This document shows, piece after piece, positions 1 to 8,830 of a stretch of 64,000 nt of DNA. The translations under genes were made by a program, and so were the position numbers. Every line of letters begins with the position of its first letter. Positions within the stretch are counted from its first letter, which is position 1. Source of the DNA: Terribacillus halophilus (GTDB lineage: Bacteria; Bacillota; Bacilli; Bacillales; Amphibacillaceae). The stretch spans positions 124,001 to 188,000 of the forward strand of contig NZ_FMZB01000001.1 in the NCBI RefSeq assembly GCF_900101385.1, read 5' to 3'. Below the pieces are notes generated by a model, which saw only the letters and a list, made by a program, of their open reading frames with translations, made no database searches and was not told the DNA's origin.

Positions 1-1
1 T

Positions 2-1369
2 GCAGATTGGATCATCCATCATATGAATCAGAAAGGACTATTTCAGGGAGGTGTTGTGACTGTCAACCCTCGCCGCTCAGGCAATGCCGAAAAAATGAAT
101 GACCAAGATGGACTTTATACTGTCTCGATACAAGGTATGCATGAAGGAAAGCTTATCAAGAGGGATGAAATCGTCAGTTGTATAAAAAGGGGAATCCATC
201 CTTATCTCAACTATCCATCTTATATAAAACTCGCGGAAAGTGATGATTTGCGATTCGTCATATCAAACACGACGGAGGCCGGAATTCGTTATCGGGAAGG
301 AGAGAGACTGAACGACCAGCCGCAAGAGAGTTTTCCGGGTAAACTGGCAGCATTTCTCTATCGCCGATATCAATATTTTGAAGGGGATCCGGAAAAAGGA
401 CTGATTTTCCTGCCGTGTGAATTAGTTGCGAATAATGGCGGACTGCTACGTGAAATCATCTTACGGTATGCAGAGGAATGGCAGCTGGAAGCTACTTTTA
501 TCGACTGGGTTAATCAGGCCAATACGTTTTGTAATACGCTTGTTGACCGTATCGTCCCTGGCTATTCCGAGGAGGATGCTTTGCGTATCCAGCAGGAGCA
601 TGGTTATGAAGATAAGCTAGCGATTGTGGCAGAGCCTTATTATAAATGGATCATCGATGCTCCATCATTTGTACAAGAGGAATTCCCCGCTGCTGCTGCC
701 GGTCTTCGAGTTCAGTTCGTAAGCGAACTAGGTCCATATGCATTGCTGAAAGTAAGAATCTTAAATGGATTGCATACTGCCATCATGCCGATAGCCTATC
801 TCGCTGGGAAAGAAACGGTCAGGGAGGCAACAGAAGATCCATTGATTGGTTTATTGCTGAAATCCCTATGTTATGAAGAAATCATTCCGGTCTTGGGCGT
901 AGGTGAGGAGGAAGCCATTGCTTTTGCAGAAGCGATATTCGAACGTTTCCGCAATCCATTCATCCGTCATGATTTATCCAGCATATCCTTGAACAGCATT
1001 TCGAAGTTCCGCACAAGAAATGTACCTACTCTGAAAGCTTATATCGAGTCTTACGGAAGAGTGCCGAGATATCTTGCCTTCTCTCTGAGCGCATTACTAG
1101 TCTTTTATCGAGGTGTAAGAGCTGGTCAGCGAGTTCCGCTGAATGATCAAGAGGATGTTCTGGAATTTTTCGGCTCAGTATGGCATGCCGAAGAGGGAAA
1201 CTTGCTACATTTGACTGTTTCCAAGATTCTGGCCCAGGAAAATCTTTGGGGAGAGGATTTGACGGAGTATGGTGAATTGGCTGGGCAAGTGGTGAAACAA
1301 GTGGAGATGATGCTCACTTATGGAATGGGAGAATCACTGATACGACTGTTCCAAGTGAAGACAACTTGA
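2..1369 (+). CDS. uxaB: Tagaturonate reductase (altronate oxidoreductase), 5'-truncated by the window edge
   Basis: NAD-dependent interconversion of tagaturonate and altronate in galacturonate catabolism, in the cytoplasm. The frame is already open at base 2 (ADWIIHH before the first ATG at 23), so the N-terminal Rossmann glycine-rich segment lies outside the window. What remains matches the E. coli UxaB pattern: QDGLYTV, FVISNTTEAGI, a long C-terminal mannitol-dehydrogenase domain, and the K-x4-N-x2-H active-site arrangement in KVRILNGLHT. The family is about 480 residues, so roughly 30 to 40 are missing. uxaA starts 13 bases after the stop, which indicates one operon. The ATG at 23 is internal, not the start. 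Confidence 0.93.
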   Translation, partial: ADWIIHHMNQKGLFQGGVVTVNPRRSGNAEKMNDQDGLYTVSIQGMHEGKLIKRDEIVSCIKRGIHPYLNYPSYIKLAESDDLRFVISNTTEAGIRYREGERLNDQPQESFPGKLAAFLYRRYQYFEGDPEKGLIFLPCELVANNGGLLREIILRYAEEWQLEATFIDWVNQANTFCNTLVDRIVPGYSEEDALRIQQEHGYEDKLAIVAEPYYKWIIDAPSFVQEEFPAAAAGLRVQFVSELGPYALLKVRILNGLHTAIMPIAYLAGKETVREATEDPLIGLLLKSLCYEEIIPVLGVGEEEAIAFAEAIFERFRNPFIRHDLSSISLNSISKFRTRNVPTLKAYIESYGRVPRYLAFSLSALLVFYRGVRAGQRVPLNDQEDVLEFFGSVWHAEEGNLLHLTVSKILAQENLWGEDLTEYGELAGQVVKQVEMMLTYGMGESLIRLFQVKTT

Positions 1370-1382
1370 AAGGAGGACAAGG

Positions 1383-2873
1383 ATGAAGGATGTCATCAAA
1401 ATTCACAATGATGATAATGTAGCGGTAGCACTACGACATTTCAAAGAGGAAGAGAAACTGACGATTGCCGATCAATCCGTCATGGTGCAAGATGGTGTGG
1501 CTCGCGGCCATAAGTTTGCTTTGATGCCAATAAAAGCAGGGGAGGCTATTCGGAAGTATGGAGCGGTGATTGGTTATGCCACAAAAGAAATCGAGGCTGG
1601 TGAATGGGTTCATACACACAATATGGAGACCAATCTTCACGATGCCATCACCTATACGTATGAGCCCAAGCAATATCAGATGCCAGTACCCGAGCAGCTT
1701 CGGACATTCATGGGGTACCGCCGAAAAAATGGAGCTGTTGGTGTACGCAATGGGCTTTGGATTGTTCCCACCGTAGGTTGTGTCAATGGAATCGGTGAAC
1801 AAATCATCAAAGCATTCGAAGCCGAAATGGCCGGGCAGCATCCTTTTGATCATGTGATGGTCCTGAAACATCACTTTGGCTGTTCCCAGCTGGGCGACGA
1901 TCACATCAATACACGCACAATCCTCCAGCAAATGGTCAAACATCCTAATGCAGGAGGTGTTCTCGTCCTAGGGTTGGGCTGTGAAAATAATACGTTGGAC
2001 GCTTTTAGGCAGACGATGGGGTCTTTTGATGAAAGCAGAGTGAAATTCCTTGGCTCACAGGATGCAGATGATGAAATCGAGGAAGGTGTACGGCTTCTCA
2101 AGGAAATAAGCCAAGCAGCCTGCCATGACAAAAGAGAGGAAGTATCCGTGAGTGAGCTGAAAATCGGTCTGAAATGCGGGGGATCGGATGGATTATCCGG
2201 GATTACAGCTAATCCATTGCTCGGGAAATTTTCGGATTGGCTGATTGCATCGGGCGGATCGACTGTTCTCACAGAGGTGCCAGAAATGTTTGGCGCAGAG
2301 ACCTTACTTATGGAAAGGGCACAAGATGAGGAGGTCTTCAACAAGATTGTACAGCTGATCAATGACTTCAAAGCATATTTTATCGAACATGGTCAGCCGA
2401 TATATGAGAATCCTTCTCCTGGCAACAAGGAAGGCGGCATTACGACATTGGAAGACAAATCGCTGGGGTGTACACAAAAAGCAGGAGTTGCCCCGGTAGT
2501 TGACGTAATAAACTATGGAGAGATTCTTAAACATAAAGGTCTAAATCTGCTGAATGCACCCGGAAATGACTTGGTCGCTTCGACAGCGCTTGCAGCTGCG
2601 GGCTGTCAGATAGTATTGTTCACAACTGGCAGGGGAACACCATTCGGCACATTCGTGCCTACGATGAAGATTGCAACAAACACGGCAATCTATGATAAAA
2701 AACAGCATTGGATCGATTTTAATGCCGGTACGATCGTCGAGACTGAAAATGAGAAAGCGGTATTGGAACTTTTTATTGATAGCATCATCGAGTCGGCCAG
2801 CGGAGCAGAAGTAAAAAATGAGAGAAATGGATTCCGCGAGATTGCTATTTTTAAGACAGGAGTCACTTTATAA
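1383..2873 (+). CDS. uxaA: Altronate dehydratase
   Basis: Dehydrates D-altronate to 2-keto-3-deoxygluconate, the step after UxaB. The 496-residue protein has an N-terminal SAF domain (about residues 10-90) and the C-terminal galactarate/altronate dehydratase domain, with the family blocks GCSQLGDDH, GLGCENN, LKCGGSDGLSGITANP and TTGRGTPFG. UxaA/GarD enzymes use an iron centre; the ligands were not assigned individually here. The ATG is preceded by AAAGGAGGACAAGG. Close spacing to uxaB implies co-transcription. No terminator with a clear T-run follows; instead a structured 365-base spacer leads to the symporter gene. Confidence 0.95.
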   Translation: MKDVIKIHNDDNVAVALRHFKEEEKLTIADQSVMVQDGVARGHKFALMPIKAGEAIRKYGAVIGYATKEIEAGEWVHTHNMETNLHDAITYTYEPKQYQMPVPEQLRTFMGYRRKNGAVGVRNGLWIVPTVGCVNGIGEQIIKAFEAEMAGQHPFDHVMVLKHHFGCSQLGDDHINTRTILQQMVKHPNAGGVLVLGLGCENNTLDAFRQTMGSFDESRVKFLGSQDADDEIEEGVRLLKEISQAACHDKREEVSVSELKIGLKCGGSDGLSGITANPLLGKFSDWLIASGGSTVLTEVPEMFGAETLLMERAQDEEVFNKIVQLINDFKAYFIEHGQPIYENPSPGNKEGGITTLEDKSLGCTQKAGVAPVVDVINYGEILKHKGLNLLNAPGNDLVASTALAAAGCQIVLFTTGRGTPFGTFVPTMKIATNTAIYDKKQHWIDFNAGTIVETENEKAVLELFIDSIIESASGAEVKNERNGFREIAIFKTGVTL

Positions 2874-3238
2874 AGGAAGTGTTTTTTTATCACATAATGA
2901 ATGCGCTTTCAACGAAGCTGAACGATGTCCTCAATTTTTGGAGCTTCCCAAGATTAACGTTAACAAAGAAAATAAAGTTTCGTTAAGACTACGACTATTA
3001 AAGGCAGTGTTTCCCAATATGAAATATATCTATTTCGTTTCACGTTAACATGAGGGTGTTCAAAAAGAGCGATGGATGAGATTGCATGCTGAACTGGAGA
3101 TTAGGCAGTAATCCCCATTCCTTCCTCACCATCGCTAAAAAACCAAAAGGCTACTATCATTGAAACATAAATGACAGTCGTAGACAAACAAAAGGATAGA
3201 TGTTTCTTAAGCGTAGCTGTAAAAAGGAGCAAATCTAC
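2874..3238. other. Structured spacer between uxaA and the GPH symporter gene
   Basis: No credible gene lies in these 365 bases. Visible elements are the perfect palindrome TTAACGTTAA at 2953-2962, which could be a LacI- or GntR-type operator, a second GTTAAC near 3045, a 12-bp stem enclosing an inner hairpin at 3068-3136, and an imperfect hairpin at about 3153-3185 just before the symporter ribosome binding site. The symporter start used here is GTG 3239, with AAAAAGGAG at 3221-3229, rather than the ATG at 3200, which lacks a good site. Regulation of the downstream sugar genes from this spacer is an inference. Confidence 0.6.
3068..3136. other. Long stem enclosing an inner hairpin; possible leader RNA or element remnant
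   Basis: AGCGATGG (3068-3075), one unpaired A, then TGAG (3077-3080) pairs with CTCACCATCGCT (3125-3136). Inside, GG plus GATTA (3096-3103) pairs with TAATC plus CC (3109-3115). There is no T-run on the plus strand; on the minus strand the stem is followed by CTTTTTG, so a minus-strand terminator is possible although no minus gene lies nearby. The flanking GAGGGTGTTCAAAAAG resembles the ends of some insertion sequences. No known RNA family was recognised. Confidence 0.4.
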
Positions 3239-4762
3239 GTGCAAAGAAAAATTGGGCTGACGCATCAAGTTGCTTATGGAAGTGCAAATTTGCTAGGAAG
3301 CGGAGCGCTCGCTATCAGCGGCGCCTGGTTGATGTATTTTTATACGACATTTTGTGGTTTGTCGATCGTACAGGCCGCTGCCATCTTTTCGATAGCAAGT
3401 GTAGTGGATGCAATAAGCAATCCGATAATGGGCTTTGTCACTGATAACTTCCATAAAACAAGACTAGGGAAGCGTTTTGGAAGAAGGAAATTCTTTATTT
3501 TGCTTGGTATTCCGATGATGGCTGTTTACCCGATGTTATGGGTGGAAGGTTTTGGTTTTTGGTATTACTTGCTCACATTCATCTTGTTCGAGCTCATTTA
3601 TACAGGAGTCATGGTACCCTATGAAACGCTTGCCGCCGAGATGACGAACGACTTCAGCCTGCGCTCCAAACTGACCGGATTCAAGGCAATCTTCGGGAAA
3701 GTCGCCAATTTCCTAGCGGCTTTTATTCCGGGACGGTTTATCGCCGAATACGGCCAAGATTCGCCGCTGCCATTTTTTTATACAGGTCTCTTATATGGGG
3801 GAATCATGTTCATTGCACTGATCGGTCTGTATATCTTCTCTTGGGAAAGACCAGCTGATCAGATCAAGGAGGAGCATACAAACTCCTTATGGGAATCGAT
3901 GAAAAAGCTATTTGTCGATATGCTATCCACATTCCGCATTCGTACGTTCCGTCACCATTTAGGTATGTACTTATTCGGCTTTGGGGCTGAGTGGCTATTT
4001 GCATCCGCGTTCACTTACTTTATTGTTTTTGGGCTTGGTCAAGGCTCGGAGCTTGTGTCCAATTTGCTCAGTTTCAGCTCGATCATGCAGTTGATTTCCA
4101 CGACATTTTTTATCTGGTTGTGTGTACGCATGGGATTTGCCAGACCATATCGTATTGCTCTCAACATTGTCATCTTGAGTGTCATTGCATATACGACGCT
4201 TTATTTCACAGGTTCGCAGCATATGGTAATCCTGCTGTTTGCCATCACAATGTTCTTTGGTCTTGGTACAGGCGGAGTGTTCTATATCCCTTGGAATGTG
4301 TATACCTTCCTGGCGGATGTCGATGAAGCAGTTACAGGCCGCAGAAGAGAGGGATTGTATGCTGGCGTCATGACCTTTGCCGGCAAACTGACAAGGGCAG
4401 TGATCGTCTATATTCTTGGTTGGGTACTTGGCTCTTTCGGATTCGTTTCAGGAGAGACGACTCAGCCGCAATCCGCCGTGTATGCTGTAGTAGGTGTCTT
4501 TGCTGTCGGTGTCATTTGTCTGGCGATCGGGGGAGTCATCTCCGCGTATAAGATGAAGCTTGACCGTCAATCACATAGTATTCTTATTGGCGAAATCGAA
4601 CGCGTAAACAATGGAGGCTCGATGAAAGAGGTGAAGGAAGAGGTCCGCAACATAATGGAAGCGCTAACAGGATTCCCTTATGACAAGTGCTTCGGCAACA
4701 ATAATGTTGGGTACAAATCCAAGCAAATAGATGACAACAAACAAGGTAAATTCACTTCTTGA
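3239..4762 (+). CDS. GPH-family (MelB-like) cation/sugar symporter
   Basis: A polytopic membrane protein of 507 residues with about 12 hydrophobic segments, typical of the glycoside-pentoside-hexuronide:cation symporters. It begins IGLTHQVAYGSANLLGSGA and carries the family's early SNPIMGFVTDN and the cytoplasmic GRRKF loop between helices 2 and 3. Lying between uxaA and a GH105 hydrolase, it most likely imports unsaturated galacturonide or rhamnogalacturonan disaccharides, but this substrate is inferred from neighbours. The GTG start at 3239 has AAAAAGGAG nine bases upstream; this removes 13 residues of the longest frame. The C-terminal 60 residues are hydrophilic. Confidence 0.88.
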   Translation: MQRKIGLTHQVAYGSANLLGSGALAISGAWLMYFYTTFCGLSIVQAAAIFSIASVVDAISNPIMGFVTDNFHKTRLGKRFGRRKFFILLGIPMMAVYPMLWVEGFGFWYYLLTFILFELIYTGVMVPYETLAAEMTNDFSLRSKLTGFKAIFGKVANFLAAFIPGRFIAEYGQDSPLPFFYTGLLYGGIMFIALIGLYIFSWERPADQIKEEHTNSLWESMKKLFVDMLSTFRIRTFRHHLGMYLFGFGAEWLFASAFTYFIVFGLGQGSELVSNLLSFSSIMQLISTTFFIWLCVRMGFARPYRIALNIVILSVIAYTTLYFTGSQHMVILLFAITMFFGLGTGGVFYIPWNVYTFLADVDEAVTGRRREGLYAGVMTFAGKLTRAVIVYILGWVLGSFGFVSGETTQPQSAVYAVVGVFAVGVICLAIGGVISAYKMKLDRQSHSILIGEIERVNNGGSMKEVKEEVRNIMEALTGFPYDKCFGNNNVGYKSKQIDDNKQGKFTS

Positions 4763-4788
4763 ATAAATATAATGGAAAGGGTGTTATC

Positions 4789-5913
4789 ATGATAAACCAA
4801 AAAACAAAGAAGCTGCATAATGATTGGGCCGAAAAGACAGCATTATCCGTCATGAGAAGAAAGCCGGAGATCAATACGAAATGGGAATATGAAGATGGGG
4901 TTGTCCTCCAAGGAATGGAACTTGTTTATCATCGGACCAATGATAGGAAGTATTTAGATTACATGGTGAAGAGCATGGATCTTTTTGTTGATGCAGATGG
5001 TAATATACCAAAGTATGCACCGACAGAGTACAACATCGATCATATCAATAATGGAAAAGTTTTATTGGCTTTATACGAACATACTGGGGAAAAACGTTAT
5101 AAGAAGGCAGCAGCCTTGCTGCGTGATCAACTGCGGACGCATCCTCGTACAAGCGAAGGCGCTTTTTGGCATAAGATGATTTATCCGTATCAGATTTGGC
5201 TGGATGGACTCTATATGGGATCGGTATTTTATGCCCGTTATATTCAGGAGTTCGGGGAAGAGCATGAATTTGATGATGTGCTGAAGCAGTTCGACATATC
5301 CTATCGTCATACAAGAGATGACCAAACAGGTCTCTTGCACCATGCCTGGGATGAGAAAAAGGAGCAGCCCTGGTGTGACAAGGATACAGGGTTATCCAAG
5401 CATTTTTGGAGCAGATCGGTAGGGTGGTATGTAATGGCAATTGTGGATGTATTGGATTATCTTCCAATTCATCATGACGGACGGAAGAAACTGCTTCGGA
5501 TGCTCGAGGAAACTTTGGCAGCGTTAATGCTGGTACAGGACAAGGAAAGCGGTACCTGGTACCAAATCCTTAATCAGCATGGGCGCAAGGGGAATTATTT
5601 GGAATCATCCGGAACAGTGATGATCTTATACGCGATTGCAAAAGGTATCCGAAAAGGCTATTTGCCGGAGAAGTGGTTCGATCAAGCGGAAAGGATCTAT
5701 CGCGGTATATTGGATGAATTCATCTTGGAGACGAAGGAAGGCTTCGTGAACGTCAACAAAATTTGCCAAGTGGCAGGACTTGGTGGAAAAGATAAACGGG
5801 ATGGCTCCTTTGCATATTATATTAGTGAACCGATTGTCGCCAATGATCATAAAGGTGTTGGTCCATTCATCTTGGCAAGCGCAGAAATGGAAATGCTGCA
5901 GGCGAAAAAATGA
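4789..5913 (+). CDS. GH105 unsaturated rhamnogalacturonyl/glucuronyl hydrolase
   Basis: Cytoplasmic hydrolase of 374 residues, the same size as B. subtilis YteR (about 373). It removes the terminal unsaturated uronic acid from pectin-derived oligosaccharides by vinyl-ether hydration. The catalytic aspartate of the family is visible in IWLDGLYM (D139 from this start), together with HHAWDE, WSRSVGWYVMA and ESSGTVM of the (alpha/alpha)6 barrel. ATG 4789 follows GAAAGG at eight bases; an upstream in-frame TTG at 4759 overlaps the symporter stop and has no site. Its product would feed the uxaA/uxaB branch through 5-keto sugars; the intervening genes are not in this window. Confidence 0.92.
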   Translation: MINQKTKKLHNDWAEKTALSVMRRKPEINTKWEYEDGVVLQGMELVYHRTNDRKYLDYMVKSMDLFVDADGNIPKYAPTEYNIDHINNGKVLLALYEHTGEKRYKKAAALLRDQLRTHPRTSEGAFWHKMIYPYQIWLDGLYMGSVFYARYIQEFGEEHEFDDVLKQFDISYRHTRDDQTGLLHHAWDEKKEQPWCDKDTGLSKHFWSRSVGWYVMAIVDVLDYLPIHHDGRKKLLRMLEETLAALMLVQDKESGTWYQILNQHGRKGNYLESSGTVMILYAIAKGIRKGYLPEKWFDQAERIYRGILDEFILETKEGFVNVNKICQVAGLGGKDKRDGSFAYYISEPIVANDHKGVGPFILASAEMEMLQAKK

Positions 5914-5921
5914 TAGAGATG

Positions 5922-5953
5922 AAAAAACTGCTGCGGTCTGCAGCAGTTTTTTT
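5922..5953. terminator. Bidirectional rho-independent terminator
   Basis: ACTGCTGC and GCAGCAGT form a stem with a GGTCT loop, flanked by A-tracts and a T-tract on both sides. It lies between the GH105 gene and the convergent TIM-barrel gene and can serve both. Confidence 0.85.
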
Positions 5954-6804
5954 CATAGATCATGCTGGGGAAGCTGGCTGTATAGCGAGCGCAGGTAAGC
6001 GATGCTTTTTTCTATATGAGGTTCTTTCGTACTCTCCAAAATGATTTGGATATACGGTTTTTTCTTGTGTATAAGGGAAAAGAGCAATTCATAATTCAAC
6101 ATTCCCGTGCCGACTGGTACTGTCACCAGTTTACCGTCCTGAATGGTGAAATCTTTGGCATGTATAATGGAAATATCGTCAGCGAGCAATTCGAATGCCT
6201 GCGTAATGATCTTATCTTGGTCTGTGTATGTAGCAGTTGTCAGCAGGTTGACTGGATCGAATATTACCGTGACATTGGAAGATCTGATGGTTTCCAGTAA
6301 GCGCTTTAATTTGTCGGCAGAATGAATAGGATGATTAACCCCAGCTTCTATCCCGACACACACACCGAATTTCTCTGCTTCAATAGCTAATTCCCTGACA
6401 CTTTCGACGACTTGCTGAAAGGGCTCTTCGTGGAAGTTATCCTCCGTATAAACAATTTCTTCTCGTACATTGCCTGTTTCGGTGGCTACAATTCGGCAGC
6501 CAAAGTCGCTTGCCCATTTTAGGTGTTCCTTGAATGTATCCAAGCTGGTGCGTCTTTTTTTCGGATCGGGATGAATCATGTTGATATAACAACCGAGTAC
6601 GGCAATGGTGATTCCATGCTGTTCGAATGTCTGGCGTAAAGTTGCACCCAGTCCTGGTGTCAGACTGCCAGCATCCGTTTGCAAATGCGGAAAGGATTTA
6701 CCCAATGCAAGCTGCACTGCTGTCAGCCCTTTCTGCTTTATCTGTTCAGCAAGCGTTTCCGCCGTGACAGTTGAAAAATCATGTCCCCTGATACCTAAGT
6801 TCAT
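5953..6804 (-). CDS. Sugar phosphate isomerase/epimerase-like TIM-barrel protein
   Basis: A 283-residue xylose-isomerase-like TIM barrel (AP endonuclease family 2 fold). Metal-binding style blocks are visible: VGIEAGVNHPI, VIFDPVNLL, IHAKDF and ILEST near the C terminus, which fit the Glu/Asp/His ligands of this superfamily. The exact substrate is unknown; nearness to the hexuronate genes, across a terminator and on the other strand, suggests but does not show a role in sugar metabolism. The ATG at 6804 is chosen because GGAGG lies seven bases upstream; the in-frame ATG at 6810 is too close to that site. Confidence 0.8.
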   Translation of the reverse strand: MNLGIRGHDFSTVTAETLAEQIKQKGLTAVQLALGKSFPHLQTDAGSLTPGLGATLRQTFEQHGITIAVLGCYINMIHPDPKKRRTSLDTFKEHLKWASDFGCRIVATETGNVREEIVYTEDNFHEEPFQQVVESVRELAIEAEKFGVCVGIEAGVNHPIHSADKLKRLLETIRSSNVTVIFDPVNLLTTATYTDQDKIITQAFELLADDISIIHAKDFTIQDGKLVTVPVGTGMLNYELLFSLIHKKKPYIQIILESTKEPHIEKSIAYLRSLYSQLPQHDL

Positions 6805-6938
6805 TTCCATTCCTCCTTATCATAAGCAGCAACATAGGTGTGCATCCTCATGCAGTTGGAGTATCTGGTTGCTATTACCAGTATAGCATCCACCCAATAA
6901 AACTGTATAAGGATGTCTGGTAAAAAAGAAAGCACGTT

Positions 6939-6988
6939 AAAAAAGGCAGAAGGCAACCGGCTAAATAGCAAGTTTCCTTCTGCCTTTT
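6939..6988 (-). terminator. Terminator of the minus-strand ABC-F gene
   Basis: AAAAGGCAGAAGG (6941-6953) pairs with CCTTCTGCCTTTT (6976-6988). Read on the minus strand, the stem ends in TTTTTTAA just downstream of the ABC-F stop at 7003. Confidence 0.85.
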
Positions 6989-7002
6989 GGCATTTATGAT
7001 GA

Positions 7003-8622
7003 TTAGCTGTACATCGCTGCAATTTCTTTCTGCAGCTTCTTATCCGAAACATATTCATCGTAAGTCATTTCTTTATCCACGATACCGTTAGGCGTGATCT
7101 CGATCAGACGGTTCGCGATACTGTTCACAAACTGCTGGTCATGGGAAGTGAATAGAAGCACGCCTTTGAATTTGATCAACCCTTCGTTCAAGGATTGGAT
7201 GGATTCCAGATCCAAGTGGTTCGTCGGTTCATCCATTACTAGGACATTGGATTTGCTCAGCATCATCTTCGATAGCATACAGCGTACTTTTTCCCCTCCG
7301 GAAAGTACACTCGCTTCTTTCAGTGCATCTTCTCCGCTGAACAGCATACGGCCAAGGAAGCCGCGAAGGAACGTTTCTGTCTGATCCTCCGGTGAATATT
7401 GACGAAGCCATTCAACCAACGTCAGGTTCACACCATCAAAGTATTCGGAGTTGTCTTTCGGGAAGTACGATTGGGAAGTCGTGATGCCCCATTTGTACTC
7501 GCCAGCGTCAGGCTCCATTTCACCCATGATGATTTTCAGGAGTGCCGTTTTTGCGATTTCGTCGCGTCCGACTAGAGCAACCTTATCTTCACGGCCGATT
7601 GTGAAGCTCACATTATCCAGTACTTTGACACCATCGATTGTTTTCGTAATGCCTTTTACTGTCAATACATCATTACCGATTTCACGCTCTTGCTGGAACC
7701 CTACATATGGATAGCGGCGAGAAGAAGGTTTGATGTCTTCCAAAGTAATGTTATCAAGCATCTTCTTACGGGATGTCGCTTGCTTCGACTTGGAAGCATT
7801 GGCACTGAATCGCGCGATGAAGGCTTGCAATTCTTTGATTTTCTCTTCTTTTTTCTTGTTTTCATCCTGTGCCATTTGCGTAGCAAGCTGGCTGGATTCA
7901 TACCAGAAATCATAGTTACCTACATAAAGCTGGATCTTACCGAAGTCGACATCCGCGATATGGGTACAAATCTTGTTTAGGAAGTGACGATCGTGGGATA
8001 CGACGATGACGGTGTTCTCGAAATTGATCAAGAACTCTTCTAGCCATTGGATCGCCTGCAAATCAAGTCCGTTGGTCGGCTCATCCAGCAGCAAAACATC
8101 CGGGTTACCGAACAAAGCTTGTGCAAGGAGCACTTTCACTTTCTCCGCCCCAGTCAATTCCGCCATTTTTTTATCATGCAAATCCTCTGGGATACCAAGT
8201 CCTTTCAGAAGGACAGCGGCATCGGATTCAGCTTCCCAACCGTTCAGCTCAGCGAATTCACCTTCAAGTTCAGCAGCACGCATTCCATCTTCCTCGGAGA
8301 AGTCAGCCTTTGCATAAAGGGCATCTTTTTCTTCGATGATTTTGAATAGACGTTCATGTCCCATCATGACGGTTTGCAGAACTTCGTGCTCTTCATAACC
8401 GAAATGGTTCTGTTTCAAGAAAGCAAGACGCTCTCCGTCACCCATCGACACGTTACCAACTTGCGGCTCAACATCACCAGAAAGTACCTTCAGGAAAGTG
8501 GATTTTCCGGCACCGTTCGCACCGATGACACCGTAGCAGTTACCAGGGGTGAACTTTATATTAACTTCTTCAAATAGCTTTTTGTCGCCATATTGCAGAC
8601 CTACATTATTTACCGTTATCAT
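7003..8622 (-). CDS. ykpA: ABC-F family ATPase, YkpA type
   Basis: A soluble protein of 539 residues with two ABC ATPase cassettes and no membrane segments, matching the YkpA/Uup-like ABC-F translation factors. It has Walker A GANGAGKST in the first half, a variant second nucleotide site (GRDEIAKTA), signature-like LSGGEKVR and Walker B LLDEPTNGLDL / VMDEPTNHLDL, with a charged linker between the domains. ABC-F proteins act on the ribosome; a specific role cannot be read here. ATG 8622 is preceded by GGAGGAAAAGG; the open frame extends 56 codons further upstream but those codons have no family counterpart. Divergent from topB. Confidence 0.92.
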   Translation of the reverse strand: MITVNNVGLQYGDKKLFEEVNIKFTPGNCYGVIGANGAGKSTFLKVLSGDVEPQVGNVSMGDGERLAFLKQNHFGYEEHEVLQTVMMGHERLFKIIEEKDALYAKADFSEEDGMRAAELEGEFAELNGWEAESDAAVLLKGLGIPEDLHDKKMAELTGAEKVKVLLAQALFGNPDVLLLDEPTNGLDLQAIQWLEEFLINFENTVIVVSHDRHFLNKICTHIADVDFGKIQLYVGNYDFWYESSQLATQMAQDENKKKEEKIKELQAFIARFSANASKSKQATSRKKMLDNITLEDIKPSSRRYPYVGFQQEREIGNDVLTVKGITKTIDGVKVLDNVSFTIGREDKVALVGRDEIAKTALLKIIMGEMEPDAGEYKWGITTSQSYFPKDNSEYFDGVNLTLVEWLRQYSPEDQTETFLRGFLGRMLFSGEDALKEASVLSGGEKVRCMLSKMMLSKSNVLVMDEPTNHLDLESIQSLNEGLIKFKGVLLFTSHDQQFVNSIANRLIEITPNGIVDKEMTYDEYVSDKKLQKEIAAMYS

Positions 8623-8830
8623 GTATACCTTTTCCTCCATGATCAAAAATGTCACGCATGCCTTAAGCTTACGGGATTTATAGGTGTAAGTCAATGTTCT
8701 AAATTTTGTATGATACGTGCTAGATGCACCAATGGTGAAACCTTTTCGAGTTGCAGTCCCGTGCCCGCCGCTCCCGAAAAACGCTGCCATATGCTAAACT
8801 ATAGGAAGTGATTCGAGAAAGGATGTTTTC

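Noticed and set aside
6801-7058. 85-codon minus-strand frame between the TIM-barrel and ABC-F genes
   Set aside because: It contains the ABC-F terminator hairpin and overlaps the end of the ABC-F gene; no family similarity was seen.
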